Of a stretch of 13,436 nucleotides of DNA, positions 6,660-12,733 are shown in pieces. Source of the DNA: VGKU01 sp964388785 (GTDB lineage Bacteria > Patescibacteriota > Patescibacteriia > UBA9934 > GWF2-40-263). The notes beneath the pieces are model-generated. The model was given only the letters and a program-made list of their open reading frames with translations, did not search any database and had not been told where the DNA came from. The stretch lies in the NCBI GenBank assembly GCA_964388785.1, contig CAYMBX010000028.1, positions 1 to 13,436 of the forward strand, given 5' to 3'. The position numbers and the translations under genes were made by a program. Each line of letters starts with the position of its first letter. Position 1 is the first letter of the stretch.

Positions 6660-7847
6660 CTAGGAATGTGGCAAAGATTTAAGCCCGGGCAATATCCGAC
6701 CGGAAAGAAAATCAAGAAGCGCTCCACCACCGGTTGAAAGAAGCGTGAAACGATCGGCAAGCCCGAGTTTCTCCAGAACCGGACCCGTATCTCCACCACC
6801 CACGATCGTGACGGCCGGACCGGTACGCCGGGCAATGGCTTGTGCGATCCGTTCCGTTCCTTTGCAAAACGCATTGATTTCGCAATATCCAAACGGTCCG
6901 TTCCAAACAATGGTCTTTGCGCGAGAAATCACATTGGCAAACCGTTCTTGCGTCTGCGGGCCCACATCGACAATCCGATCACGCGCACCAATCGAAGAAA
7001 CATCAACGACGCGCGTACTCGCATCTTTGCGTAAACTGGAGGCAACGACTACATCCGTTGGAAGAAGAATCTTTTCCGCAATACGCTTTGGAAGCGTACG
7101 AACCATTTCCACGCCTTCTTCATCGTACACGGAACGACCGACCGGAAAGCCCTGCGCGACAAGAAACGTCGTGGACAAAGCCCCGCCAAGCAAAATGGTG
7201 TCTGTCTGTTTTGCCAAATGGATCATCACCGGAAGTTTTGTTTCAATTTTCACCCCACCCATCGCTAAAACCATCGGTTTTTTTGCCCTTTTCTCTAATT
7301 GTGACAAAACCGTGACTTCGTTATTCAACAGATGACCCGCAAAGGAAGGGAGAAACTGCGTGATCGCCGCAACAGAGGCATGCGCGCGATGACTGACGGA
7401 AAAAGCATCGTTGATATAGTAATCCGCAAGGGCTGCGAGCTGCGTTGCGAATGCGACATCATTTTGTTCTTCTCTCGCATCGAAGCGCACGTTTTCGAGC
7501 AAAAGCACCTGCCCGTCTTTGAGTGTTTCTACGAGCCGCTGCACGCGAGGACCGACGATTCCGGGAGAAACAATCACTTTTGTTTTCAGTAAACTTGAAA
7601 GCCGCTTGGCGATCGGTTTGACCGAATAGGCGCTGCGGCGTTTCCCTTCCGGACGTCCGAGATGCGTCATCACGATCACACGAGCCCCGCGTTGAATGAG
7701 CCAGTCCAGATCAACGGCCGCACGCGCGATGCGTCCATGAGGACCATCAACAGCGCGACCTTTCTCAATCGGAACATTCGCGTCAATGCGTATCAGCACC
7801 CGCTTCCCCGCCAACTCCATTGTATTGTCGAGTACATTTAATTTCAT
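6660..7847 (-). CDS. pgk: Phosphoglycerate kinase
   Basis: Pgk transfers the acyl phosphate of 1,3-bisphosphoglycerate to ADP, the first ATP-yielding step of glycolysis. At 395 aa it has the usual length with both Rossmann-like domains. Visible motifs are RIDANVP (20-26, substrate binding), HLGRP (62-66), LLENVRF (116-122), NDAF followed by SHRAHAS (about 147-158), the nucleotide-site GGVKIETK (197-204, normally GGAKVxxK), WNGPFG (335-340), GGGDTG (350-355) and STGGGALLDFL (about 371-381). All basic substrate-binding residues of the N-terminal domain that I can locate are present. It starts 9 bases after the DoxX-family gene and lies two genes downstream of gap, whose product makes its substrate. 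No good ribosome site is visible. Confidence 0.98.
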   Translation of the reverse strand: MKLNVLDNTMELAGKRVLIRIDANVPIEKGRAVDGPHGRIARAAVDLDWLIQRGARVIVMTHLGRPEGKRRSAYSVKPIAKRLSSLLKTKVIVSPGIVGPRVQRLVETLKDGQVLLLENVRFDAREEQNDVAFATQLAALADYYINDAFSVSHRAHASVAAITQFLPSFAGHLLNNEVTVLSQLEKRAKKPMVLAMGGVKIETKLPVMIHLAKQTDTILLGGALSTTFLVAQGFPVGRSVYDEEGVEMVRTLPKRIAEKILLPTDVVVASSLRKDASTRVVDVSSIGARDRIVDVGPQTQERFANVISRAKTIVWNGPFGYCEINAFCKGTERIAQAIARRTGPAVTIVGGGDTGPVLEKLGLADRFTLLSTGGGALLDFLSGRILPGLKSLPHS

Positions 7848-7856
7848 GGAAGTACT

Positions 7857-8360
7857 TTATCCGAACAACCATCGGACCCACTGCTTCCGCTGCAACGATG
7901 GCTGACGTGCGATTACCCCGTCAATCCCCCAGATGTGTCCAAAACCACCCGAAAGCATGAGCAAAAAAAGAAGCGCGTACATGACGTGGTCGTCAATGAA
8001 TCCGTGAGTCGTATTCTGTACAAGCTGAGAGGTGTAGTAAAGCCCCATCAACAGGACACCGAAAAATGCCGCGGGACGAACACAAAACCCAAGAAGAAGC
8101 GCGAGTCCAATTGCGAGCTGGCCGTACATATTGAGCACATCAACCCAGGGTACGCCCGCAAGCGATTGGAACCAAGAAGCAAACGGGCCGGTTGCTGCTA
8201 ACAGATAATTTTGAGACGTCCATGCATCCGCAACGATTTTCGACCATGCAGAGGTGAGAAAAAGAATCCCGAATACGATGCGCAATAAAAAGAGCATGGC
8301 GGAAAACCAACTTCTGTTGGTCGCGTGAGAAAATTGATCGAACGGGGTGGTGTGCGGCAT
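7857..8360 (-). CDS. DoxX-family integral membrane protein
   Basis: The 167-aa protein has four predicted membrane segments at about 19-41, 73-94, 96-115 and 123-141. The first contains LLRIVFGILFLTSAWSKI, the hallmark start of DoxX/DoxD proteins. DoxD is a subunit of an archaeal thiosulfate:quinone oxidoreductase, but most bacterial DoxX homologues have no established reaction; some affect redox or membrane-stress responses. A tryptophan-rich, basic C-terminus (RKQWVRWLF) should face the cytoplasm. It starts 5 bases after the metallophosphoesterase stop and ends 9 bases before pgk, so it is an integral member of the glycolytic operon. The start is the first ATG after the upstream stop; no Shine-Dalgarno is apparent. 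Family assignment is firm, function is not. Confidence 0.88.
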   Translation of the reverse strand: MPHTTPFDQFSHATNRSWFSAMLFLLRIVFGILFLTSAWSKIVADAWTSQNYLLAATGPFASWFQSLAGVPWVDVLNMYGQLAIGLALLLGFCVRPAAFFGVLLMGLYYTSQLVQNTTHGFIDDHVMYALLFLLMLSGGFGHIWGIDGVIARQPSLQRKQWVRWLFG

Positions 8361-8365
8361 AGAAA

Positions 8366-9271
8366 CTAAAATTGAATGTCCATTTGGACGATTTCGGGAA
8401 GATTAAATAGTCGAGCACGTGTTCCGCTCTCACCGACACCGCTCGTAATGAACAGACGTGTGTGATCGAATGCAAACCATCCTTTATCGTAGGCGCGACC
8501 AAGCCGAGTCGGCAAAGAAGGCACGGGACCGATCCAGGGCAAGCGAATTTGACCCCCGTGGGTATGGCCGGAAAGAACAAGATCCGCGCCGCGACTCACA
8601 GAATCCAATATGACATCCGGATTGTGCGCCAGCAAGATGACCGTCTCTTGCGGCGAGACCGTTTCCATCGTCTTGGAAAGATCCCCGTCAAACCAGATAT
8701 CCGAAACTCCTGCGATACGCAGAGTCTGACCGGCCACATCGAGATTCCGTGTTTCGTTTTCAATCACGGTCAACCCCGCATTTTTCAATGCCTCAATCAC
8801 GGCAGGAGCCGCATTGGCATGATACTCATGATTACCGGTGACCGCGTAGACGCCGTAGGTGGCGCGTAATTGCCGAAGCGGTGCGAGATGCGACACGTCT
8901 TCAGACGAGGTCACGACAAAGTCACCCGGGATAAAAACAATGTCCGGCTCAAGCGCCATAATGCGCTCGACCACTCGCTGTGTCCAATCGCGCTTTTTAA
9001 ACGGACCGACATGCAAATCCGAAAAAACGACCGCACGGAGTGTCTGCGTCGGTTGTTCCGCAAGCGACACCACTTCTTGGCGAACAACCAACATGCGCGG
9101 TTCAATAAAACTTCCGTAAAAAATAACAAGCCAGGCTGCAAAAAAACAGAAAAACAGGCCAACGGAAAAAGGAGAGTGTCTTGTTTGTTTCCAGTGATGC
9201 CCTTGGTGGACCAAATACAAGCCAACGGTCCCGAGAAAGAAATAAATGATTGCGTCAAAAACTACCTCCAT
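8366..9271 (-). CDS. Membrane-anchored metallophosphoesterase (YkuE/YaeI-like)
   Basis: This is a calcineurin-like dinuclear metal phosphoesterase of 301 aa. Two N-terminal membrane segments (about 5-22 and 35-55) precede the catalytic domain. The metal-site motifs are complete: SDLHVG (Asp85, His87), PGDFV (Asp117), GNHEYH (Asn147, His148), LLAHNPD (His206) and SGHTHGGQ (His226, His228). The overall organisation resembles B. subtilis YkuE and E. coli YaeI, envelope-associated enzymes; the real substrate here is unknown and could be a nucleotide-linked or phospholipid ester. An AGAGGT immediately abuts the ATG at 9271, too close for ideal spacing, but no better in-frame start exists without losing the first membrane segment. 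It lies 9 bases after gap and 5 bases before the DoxX-family gene. Confidence 0.92.
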   Translation of the reverse strand: MEVVFDAIIYFFLGTVGLYLVHQGHHWKQTRHSPFSVGLFFCFFAAWLVIFYGSFIEPRMLVVRQEVVSLAEQPTQTLRAVVFSDLHVGPFKKRDWTQRVVERIMALEPDIVFIPGDFVVTSSEDVSHLAPLRQLRATYGVYAVTGNHEYHANAAPAVIEALKNAGLTVIENETRNLDVAGQTLRIAGVSDIWFDGDLSKTMETVSPQETVILLAHNPDVILDSVSRGADLVLSGHTHGGQIRLPWIGPVPSLPTRLGRAYDKGWFAFDHTRLFITSGVGESGTRARLFNLPEIVQMDIQF

Positions 9272-9280
9272 ACCTCTGCG

Positions 9281-10288
9281 CTAAAGTTTACCCACATGCA
9301 TTGCCAGATCCACCAGGCGCTCGCTATATCCCCACTCGTTGTCGTACCACGCAAGGACCTTCAGAAGATCGCCATCCACGAGACGTGTCATCCCAAGATC
9401 CACCACGGTCCCGTAAGGCGTCTGGAGAAAATCCGTTGACACAAGTGGCTCATCGGTCACACCCAAAATTCCCTTCCAACGCGGAGACTTCGCCGCAGTA
9501 CGAAACGCCTCATTCACCTCTTCGACCGTAGTTTTTTTGCTCAGCAAAAACGTAAAATCAGTCAGGGACACGTCGATCGTCGGCACGCGCACCGCAATAC
9601 CGTCAAATTTGTCTTTGAGGCTTGTGACCACCTTCGTCGTCGCTTTCGCTGCACCCGTGCTGGTGGGAACCATATTTACGAGAGCGCTCCGTGCACGCCG
9701 CAAATCCGGGTGGCGCGCCGGCGGAAGTCCGTCCACAATATTTTGTTCGGCGGTCACGGAATGAATCGTGGTAAGCATGGCTTTCTTCACCCCAAACGCA
9801 TCCACTAAAATTTGCGCCACGGGCGCCACCGAATTCGTTGTACAGGAAGCGTTGTTGACGATCGTATCTTGTTTGCGCGATGTCTTATGGTTGACTCCCA
9901 TCAAAAAGGTAGGTGCATCCTCTGACGGCGCGCTGATCACCACCTTTTTTGCTCCGGCTTGGATGTGCTTTTGGGCATCTTCCGTTTTCGTAAACCGTCC
10001 GGTTGATTCAATGACCACATCCACCTTTTGAGCACCCCATGGAATGGTAGCGGGATCCGTCTGTGCGTACACCTGAATTTTTTTTCCGCCGACCACCAAA
10101 AAATCCTTTCCCGCTTTTACCGGAATGTCCCACGTGCGAAACACGGAATCGTGTGTGAGTAAATGCGCTAAAATCTTCGGTTCGGTTAGATCGTTCACCG
10201 CAACAAATTCGATTCCTTTGCGTTTCCACCCAACACGGAGAGTGGTGCGGCCAATGCGGCCAAATCCATTTATGGCAATGCGAAGCAT
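9281..10288 (-). CDS. gap: Glyceraldehyde-3-phosphate dehydrogenase (NAD-type)
   Basis: This enzyme oxidatively phosphorylates glyceraldehyde-3-phosphate to 1,3-bisphosphoglycerate. With the start at 10288 the protein is 335 aa and the family numbering falls into place: nucleotide-binding INGFGRIGR (6-14), VND with Asp33 (typical of NAD rather than NADP preference), ASCTTN with catalytic Cys149, His176 in TTIHSVTAEQ, VPTSTGAAKA (about 207-216) and WYDNEWGYS (about 314-322). The segment after His176 (VDGLPPARHPDLRRAR) is a few residues longer than in E. coli GapA. The frame extends to an ATG at 10336, but that 16-residue His/Asp-rich extension overlaps the predicted promoter and would precede the conserved N-terminus, so I reject it. 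No clear Shine-Dalgarno. It is the first gene of the ten-gene block. Confidence 0.97.
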   Translation of the reverse strand: MLRIAINGFGRIGRTTLRVGWKRKGIEFVAVNDLTEPKILAHLLTHDSVFRTWDIPVKAGKDFLVVGGKKIQVYAQTDPATIPWGAQKVDVVIESTGRFTKTEDAQKHIQAGAKKVVISAPSEDAPTFLMGVNHKTSRKQDTIVNNASCTTNSVAPVAQILVDAFGVKKAMLTTIHSVTAEQNIVDGLPPARHPDLRRARSALVNMVPTSTGAAKATTKVVTSLKDKFDGIAVRVPTIDVSLTDFTFLLSKKTTVEEVNEAFRTAAKSPRWKGILGVTDEPLVSTDFLQTPYGTVVDLGMTRLVDGDLLKVLAWYDNEWGYSERLVDLAMHVGKL

Positions 10289-10320
10289 AGAAGAGTCATG
10301 ATCATGATAATGATGGTCAC

Positions 10321-10329
10321 ATTCTACCA
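10321..10329 (-). promoter_or_regulatory. Extended -10 promoter for the gap operon
   Basis: On the minus strand TGG-TAGAAT gives an extended -10 element (hexamer at 10321-10326). No good -35 box lies 16-18 bases upstream, as is acceptable for extended -10 promoters. Transcription would start near 10314, leaving a ~25-nt leader before the gap ATG at 10288. It follows the tsf terminator, as expected for a new transcription unit. Confidence 0.5.
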
Positions 10330-10370
10330 AATTCATCCCAGACGGTCATGCACAGCGATCAATTTATTGC

Positions 10371-10413
10371 ACAGAAAAACAAAGCAACCCTTCGAGGGGG
10401 TCGCTTTGTTTTT
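10371..10413 (-). terminator. Intrinsic terminator after tsf
   Basis: A 16-bp stem (arms 10375-10390 and 10398-10413) with a 7-base loop begins 6 bases after the tsf stop. Its arms end in AAAAA/TTTTT. In minus-strand RNA the only non-Watson-Crick pair is a G-U wobble, while in plus-strand RNA it is an A-C mismatch, so the structure favours termination of rpsB-tsf. Confidence 0.93.
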
Positions 10414-10419
10414 CGTAGG

Positions 10420-11007
10420 CTAGATATTGAACCGTGCAAATCGTCTCACCTGCATGTTTTCCCCAAGTGAAGCGATTTTTTCTTTCACAAATTCTTCAAT
10501 GGTTTTATCGTCATCCTTAATGAACGGTTGTTCCATCAGGACAATTTCCGAATACCATTTGTTCAGTTTACCCTCGATAATCTTTTCGATCACATCCGCC
10601 GGTTTGGATTGTGCCGTCAGCTCTTCGCGAAACGCCACCTTCTCTTTTTCCACAAGTTCAAGCGGAACCTGTTCGCGCGTAAGATACAGCGGATCCGCCG
10701 CACTCACATGCATGGCTAAATCGTTGCAGAAGTCGATGAATGCTTCATTACGCGCCACAAAATCCGTTTCACACAGCACTTCCACAAGTGCACCGAGTTT
10801 CCCGTTTGAATGAATATAGGCGTGAACTCGACCTTCGTTGGTTTCACGGTCGGCTTTCTTTGCGGCTTTGGCGACCCCTTTTTTGCGCAGCAGCTCCGCG
10901 GCCTTCTCGAGGTCACCGCCAGTTTCTTCAAGCGCGCTTTTGGCATCCATCATTCCGGCGCCTGTTTGCGCACGCAATTGTGCGACTTGTTGTGCGGTAA
11001 TGGGCAT
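10420..11007 (-). CDS. tsf: Translation elongation factor Ts (short form)
   Basis: EF-Ts is the guanine-nucleotide exchange factor for EF-Tu. From the ATG at 11007 the protein is 195 aa, like the short Thermus-type factor rather than the ~280-aa E. coli one, so a large part of the core/coiled-coil region is absent. The N-terminal UBA-like domain starts in register with the family (MPITAQQVAQLRAQTGAGMMDAK). The exchange motif TDFVARN is at 81-87, and a C-terminal VRRFARF follows. An ATG four codons upstream (11019) is also possible and would lie 7 bases after the rpsB stop; neither has a Shine-Dalgarno. The longer frame to 11118 lies within rpsB and is rejected. It is the second gene of rpsB-tsf and is closed by a strong terminator. 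Confidence 0.96.
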   Translation of the reverse strand: MPITAQQVAQLRAQTGAGMMDAKSALEETGGDLEKAAELLRKKGVAKAAKKADRETNEGRVHAYIHSNGKLGALVEVLCETDFVARNEAFIDFCNDLAMHVSAADPLYLTREQVPLELVEKEKVAFREELTAQSKPADVIEKIIEGKLNKWYSEIVLMEQPFIKDDDKTIEEFVKEKIASLGENMQVRRFARFNI

Positions 11008-11026
11008 AATGATTGACATGAAACAA

Positions 11027-11773
11027 TTATTCGCTCTTGGATGATGGCGCGGCAGATTTTTCCGCCGCCGCTTTGGCCGCCGCTGTTGTTGCCTGCGCCT
11101 TCCCTTCCTTAATCGCATCGCTCACCGCTTTACAAAGCAATTCAATGGTCTTAACGGAATCATCATTGGCTGGAATCAGATAGCGCACGCCTTTCGGATT
11201 CACATTGGTATCGCACACAGCGATCACCTGTGTCCCGGTCACTTCAGCTTCGCGTACTGCCGTGCGTTCGTTGCGGACATCGATGACAAACAACGCCTCC
11301 GGAACCTTGGTCATATTTTCAATTCCCCCAAGACGCTTGTCCATATCTTCAATTTCCCACTGGATCATGAGCTGCTCCTTTTTGGTGTATCGGCGCAACT
11401 CACCTTTATCACGCTGATCTTTGAGCGATTTAAATCGCTTAATGGATTCCTTGATCTGACGAAAATTGGTGAGGGTTCCACCCAGCCAACGTTCGGTCAC
11501 GTACGGCATGCCGCACGCCTCCGCATATTTTTTCACGATCGGTTTGGCCTGACTTTTGGTTCCGACAAACATGACCATTCCACCGCGTGACGCAATCGCT
11601 TTGATCTGATCAAGCGCCTGGTCGAATAACTCTTGCGTTTTCTCAAGGTTAATAATATGAACACCGCTTCGTGCTCCAAAAATATATGGAGCCATTTTCG
11701 GGTGCCAGCGACTGGTGCTGTGCCCGAAGTGCATGCCCGCTTTGAGCATGTCTGTGAGTGAAAGTTTTGGCAT
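11027..11773 (-). CDS. rpsB: 30S ribosomal protein S2
   Basis: S2 binds the head-platform region of the small subunit late in assembly. The 248-aa protein shows the family signatures: LKAGMHFGHSTSRWHPKM (about 10-27), FVGTKSQA (about 69-76), ERWLGGTLTNF (about 93-103), PEALFVIDVRNERTAVREA (about 158-176) and the PVI/NPKGVRYLIPANDDS region (about 192-207). The C-terminal 27 residues are Ala/Lys/Ser-rich and low in complexity. The ATG at 11773 has an AAGGAG five bases upstream, the best ribosome binding site in the window. A strong sigma70-type promoter lies about 100 bases upstream, with a structured leader between. tsf follows within 7-19 bases, the usual rpsB-tsf arrangement. Confidence 0.98.
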   Translation of the reverse strand: MPKLSLTDMLKAGMHFGHSTSRWHPKMAPYIFGARSGVHIINLEKTQELFDQALDQIKAIASRGGMVMFVGTKSQAKPIVKKYAEACGMPYVTERWLGGTLTNFRQIKESIKRFKSLKDQRDKGELRRYTKKEQLMIQWEIEDMDKRLGGIENMTKVPEALFVIDVRNERTAVREAEVTGTQVIAVCDTNVNPKGVRYLIPANDDSVKTIELLCKAVSDAIKEGKAQATTAAAKAAAEKSAAPSSKSE

Positions 11774-11863
11774 AGATTCTCCTTTTAAACGTCAGTGGCG
11801 TCTATCGGCCCGCAAAAGCGGGAGGAGCGATGTGACGGTTGGTCCACTTGTGTGATGAATTAC
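11774..11863 (-). promoter_or_regulatory. Structured rpsB leader with hairpin and possible anti-Shine-Dalgarno
   Basis: The predicted ~90-nt untranslated leader contains a hairpin CCCGC-TTTT-GCGGG (11809-11822, minus strand). Just 5' of it lies CTCCT (11823-11827), complementary to the AGGAG of the rpsB ribosome site (11779-11783). The two could pair in an alternative fold. Autogenous control of rpsB by S2 through the leader is known in other bacteria; its operation here is inference. Confidence 0.45.
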
Positions 11864-11870
11864 GGCCGAA

Positions 11871-11899
11871 AGTGTAAAAGAAATCGGCAGAATCGTCAA
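11871..11899 (-). promoter_or_regulatory. Sigma70-type promoter of rpsB-tsf
   Basis: On the minus strand TTGACG (11894-11899) and TACACT (11871-11876) are separated by exactly 17 bases, close to consensus. The predicted start is near 11864. Confidence 0.75.
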
Positions 11900-11919
11900 G
11901 CAAAGAAAAGGTGTATACT
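11893..11919 (+). promoter_or_regulatory. Promoter of the SIMPL-domain gene, overlapping the rpsB promoter
   Basis: TCGTCA (11893-11898) and TATACT (11914-11919) are 15 bases apart. The -10 is good, the -35 weak and the spacer slightly short. Its -35 occupies the same bases as the rpsB -35 on the other strand. The predicted start is near 11926, giving a ~28-nt leader. Confidence 0.5.
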
Positions 11920-11953
11920 GTATTTAATCATTTTATTCTCTTAGAACTTTTTT

Positions 11954-12733
11954 ATGATCCCAACCAACATGACCCACGAGCACAAATGGCTGCTCATTCT
12001 CTCCGCAGCTGTTCTTAGCATGCTCTCCCTTTTTCTTGCCTTTAAAACCTGGCTGGTCTTCAAAGAAGCCGGGCAGGTCGGCAAACCCGTTCCCTACGAA
12101 TACACCGTCAGTATCGAAGGTGTCGGTATTGCGTACGCAAAACCGGATATTTCAAAAATCACCTTTTACGTCGAAAGCAAGAAACCGACATTAGAAGAGG
12201 CGCAAAAAGACAACACGCAGCAGATGAATGGATTGCTGGAAAAGCTTGTGGCTTCCGGAATCGAACGCAAAGATATCCAAACAACCTATTACAATTCCTA
12301 CGAGGACCAAATCTATGATTACGAACGCAGCGAGTACAAATCGTTCGGATGGATCGTCAGCCAGAGCATCGAACTCACTCTACGCGATCTTGAAAAAGTC
12401 TCGGCGACCCTTGCACTCTTAGGACAAAACGGCGCAACCAATATTTCCGGTCCGAATTTTGCCACCGAAAACGATTCGGCTGTTTTGAGCGAAGCGCGCG
12501 AGAAAGCGCTCGCAGACGCGAAACAAAAAGCTGACGCCATTTCTTCACAGCTGGGCGTCAAACTTGGTCTACCAACCAGCTACAGTGAATGGAAAGATGA
12601 GGGAGGAAGCATGTACGGATACACGGCAAAAGCGGAAATGGGCGGACCTGCCGCAGATGCGGCTCCCACGATCGAAGCGGGAGAAAATATGGTCAAACTG
12701 CACGTCAACGTAAGTTATGTGATCGCACGTTAA
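11954..12733 (+). CDS. SIMPL (DUF541) domain protein, membrane-anchored
   Basis: This 259-aa protein has a short N-terminal cytoplasmic part, one hydrophobic anchor (about 12-30) and a SIMPL/DUF541 domain on the outer side. SIMPL domains occur in periplasmic proteins such as E. coli YggE (linked to oxidative stress); their biochemistry is not defined. Family features seen are the opening VSIEGVGIAYAKPDISKITFYVES (about 52-75), the middle GIERKDIQTTYYNSYE stretch (about 101-116), SQSIELTLRDLEKV (about 136-149) and the helix EAREKALADAKQKADAISSQLG (about 180-201). A Gly/Ala-rich loop precedes the final strand VKLHVNVSYVI. It is the only plus-strand gene here, divergent from rpsB. No Shine-Dalgarno precedes the ATG at 11954; a second ATG at 11969 is possible. 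Its stop overlaps the convergent queA stop. Confidence 0.9.
   Translation: MIPTNMTHEHKWLLILSAAVLSMLSLFLAFKTWLVFKEAGQVGKPVPYEYTVSIEGVGIAYAKPDISKITFYVESKKPTLEEAQKDNTQQMNGLLEKLVASGIERKDIQTTYYNSYEDQIYDYERSEYKSFGWIVSQSIELTLRDLEKVSATLALLGQNGATNISGPNFATENDSAVLSEAREKALADAKQKADAISSQLGVKLGLPTSYSEWKDEGGSMYGYTAKAEMGGPAADAAPTIEAGENMVKLHVNVSYVIAR

Noticed and set aside
10289..10336. N-terminal His/Asp-rich extension of Gap from an ATG at 10336
   Set aside because: It precedes the conserved MLRIAINGFGRIGR start, lacks a ribosome site and overlaps the predicted promoter.
11020..11118. Arg-rich N-terminal extension of EF-Ts
   Set aside because: It overlaps the 3' end of rpsB in another frame, and the family N-terminus starts at 11007 or 11019.
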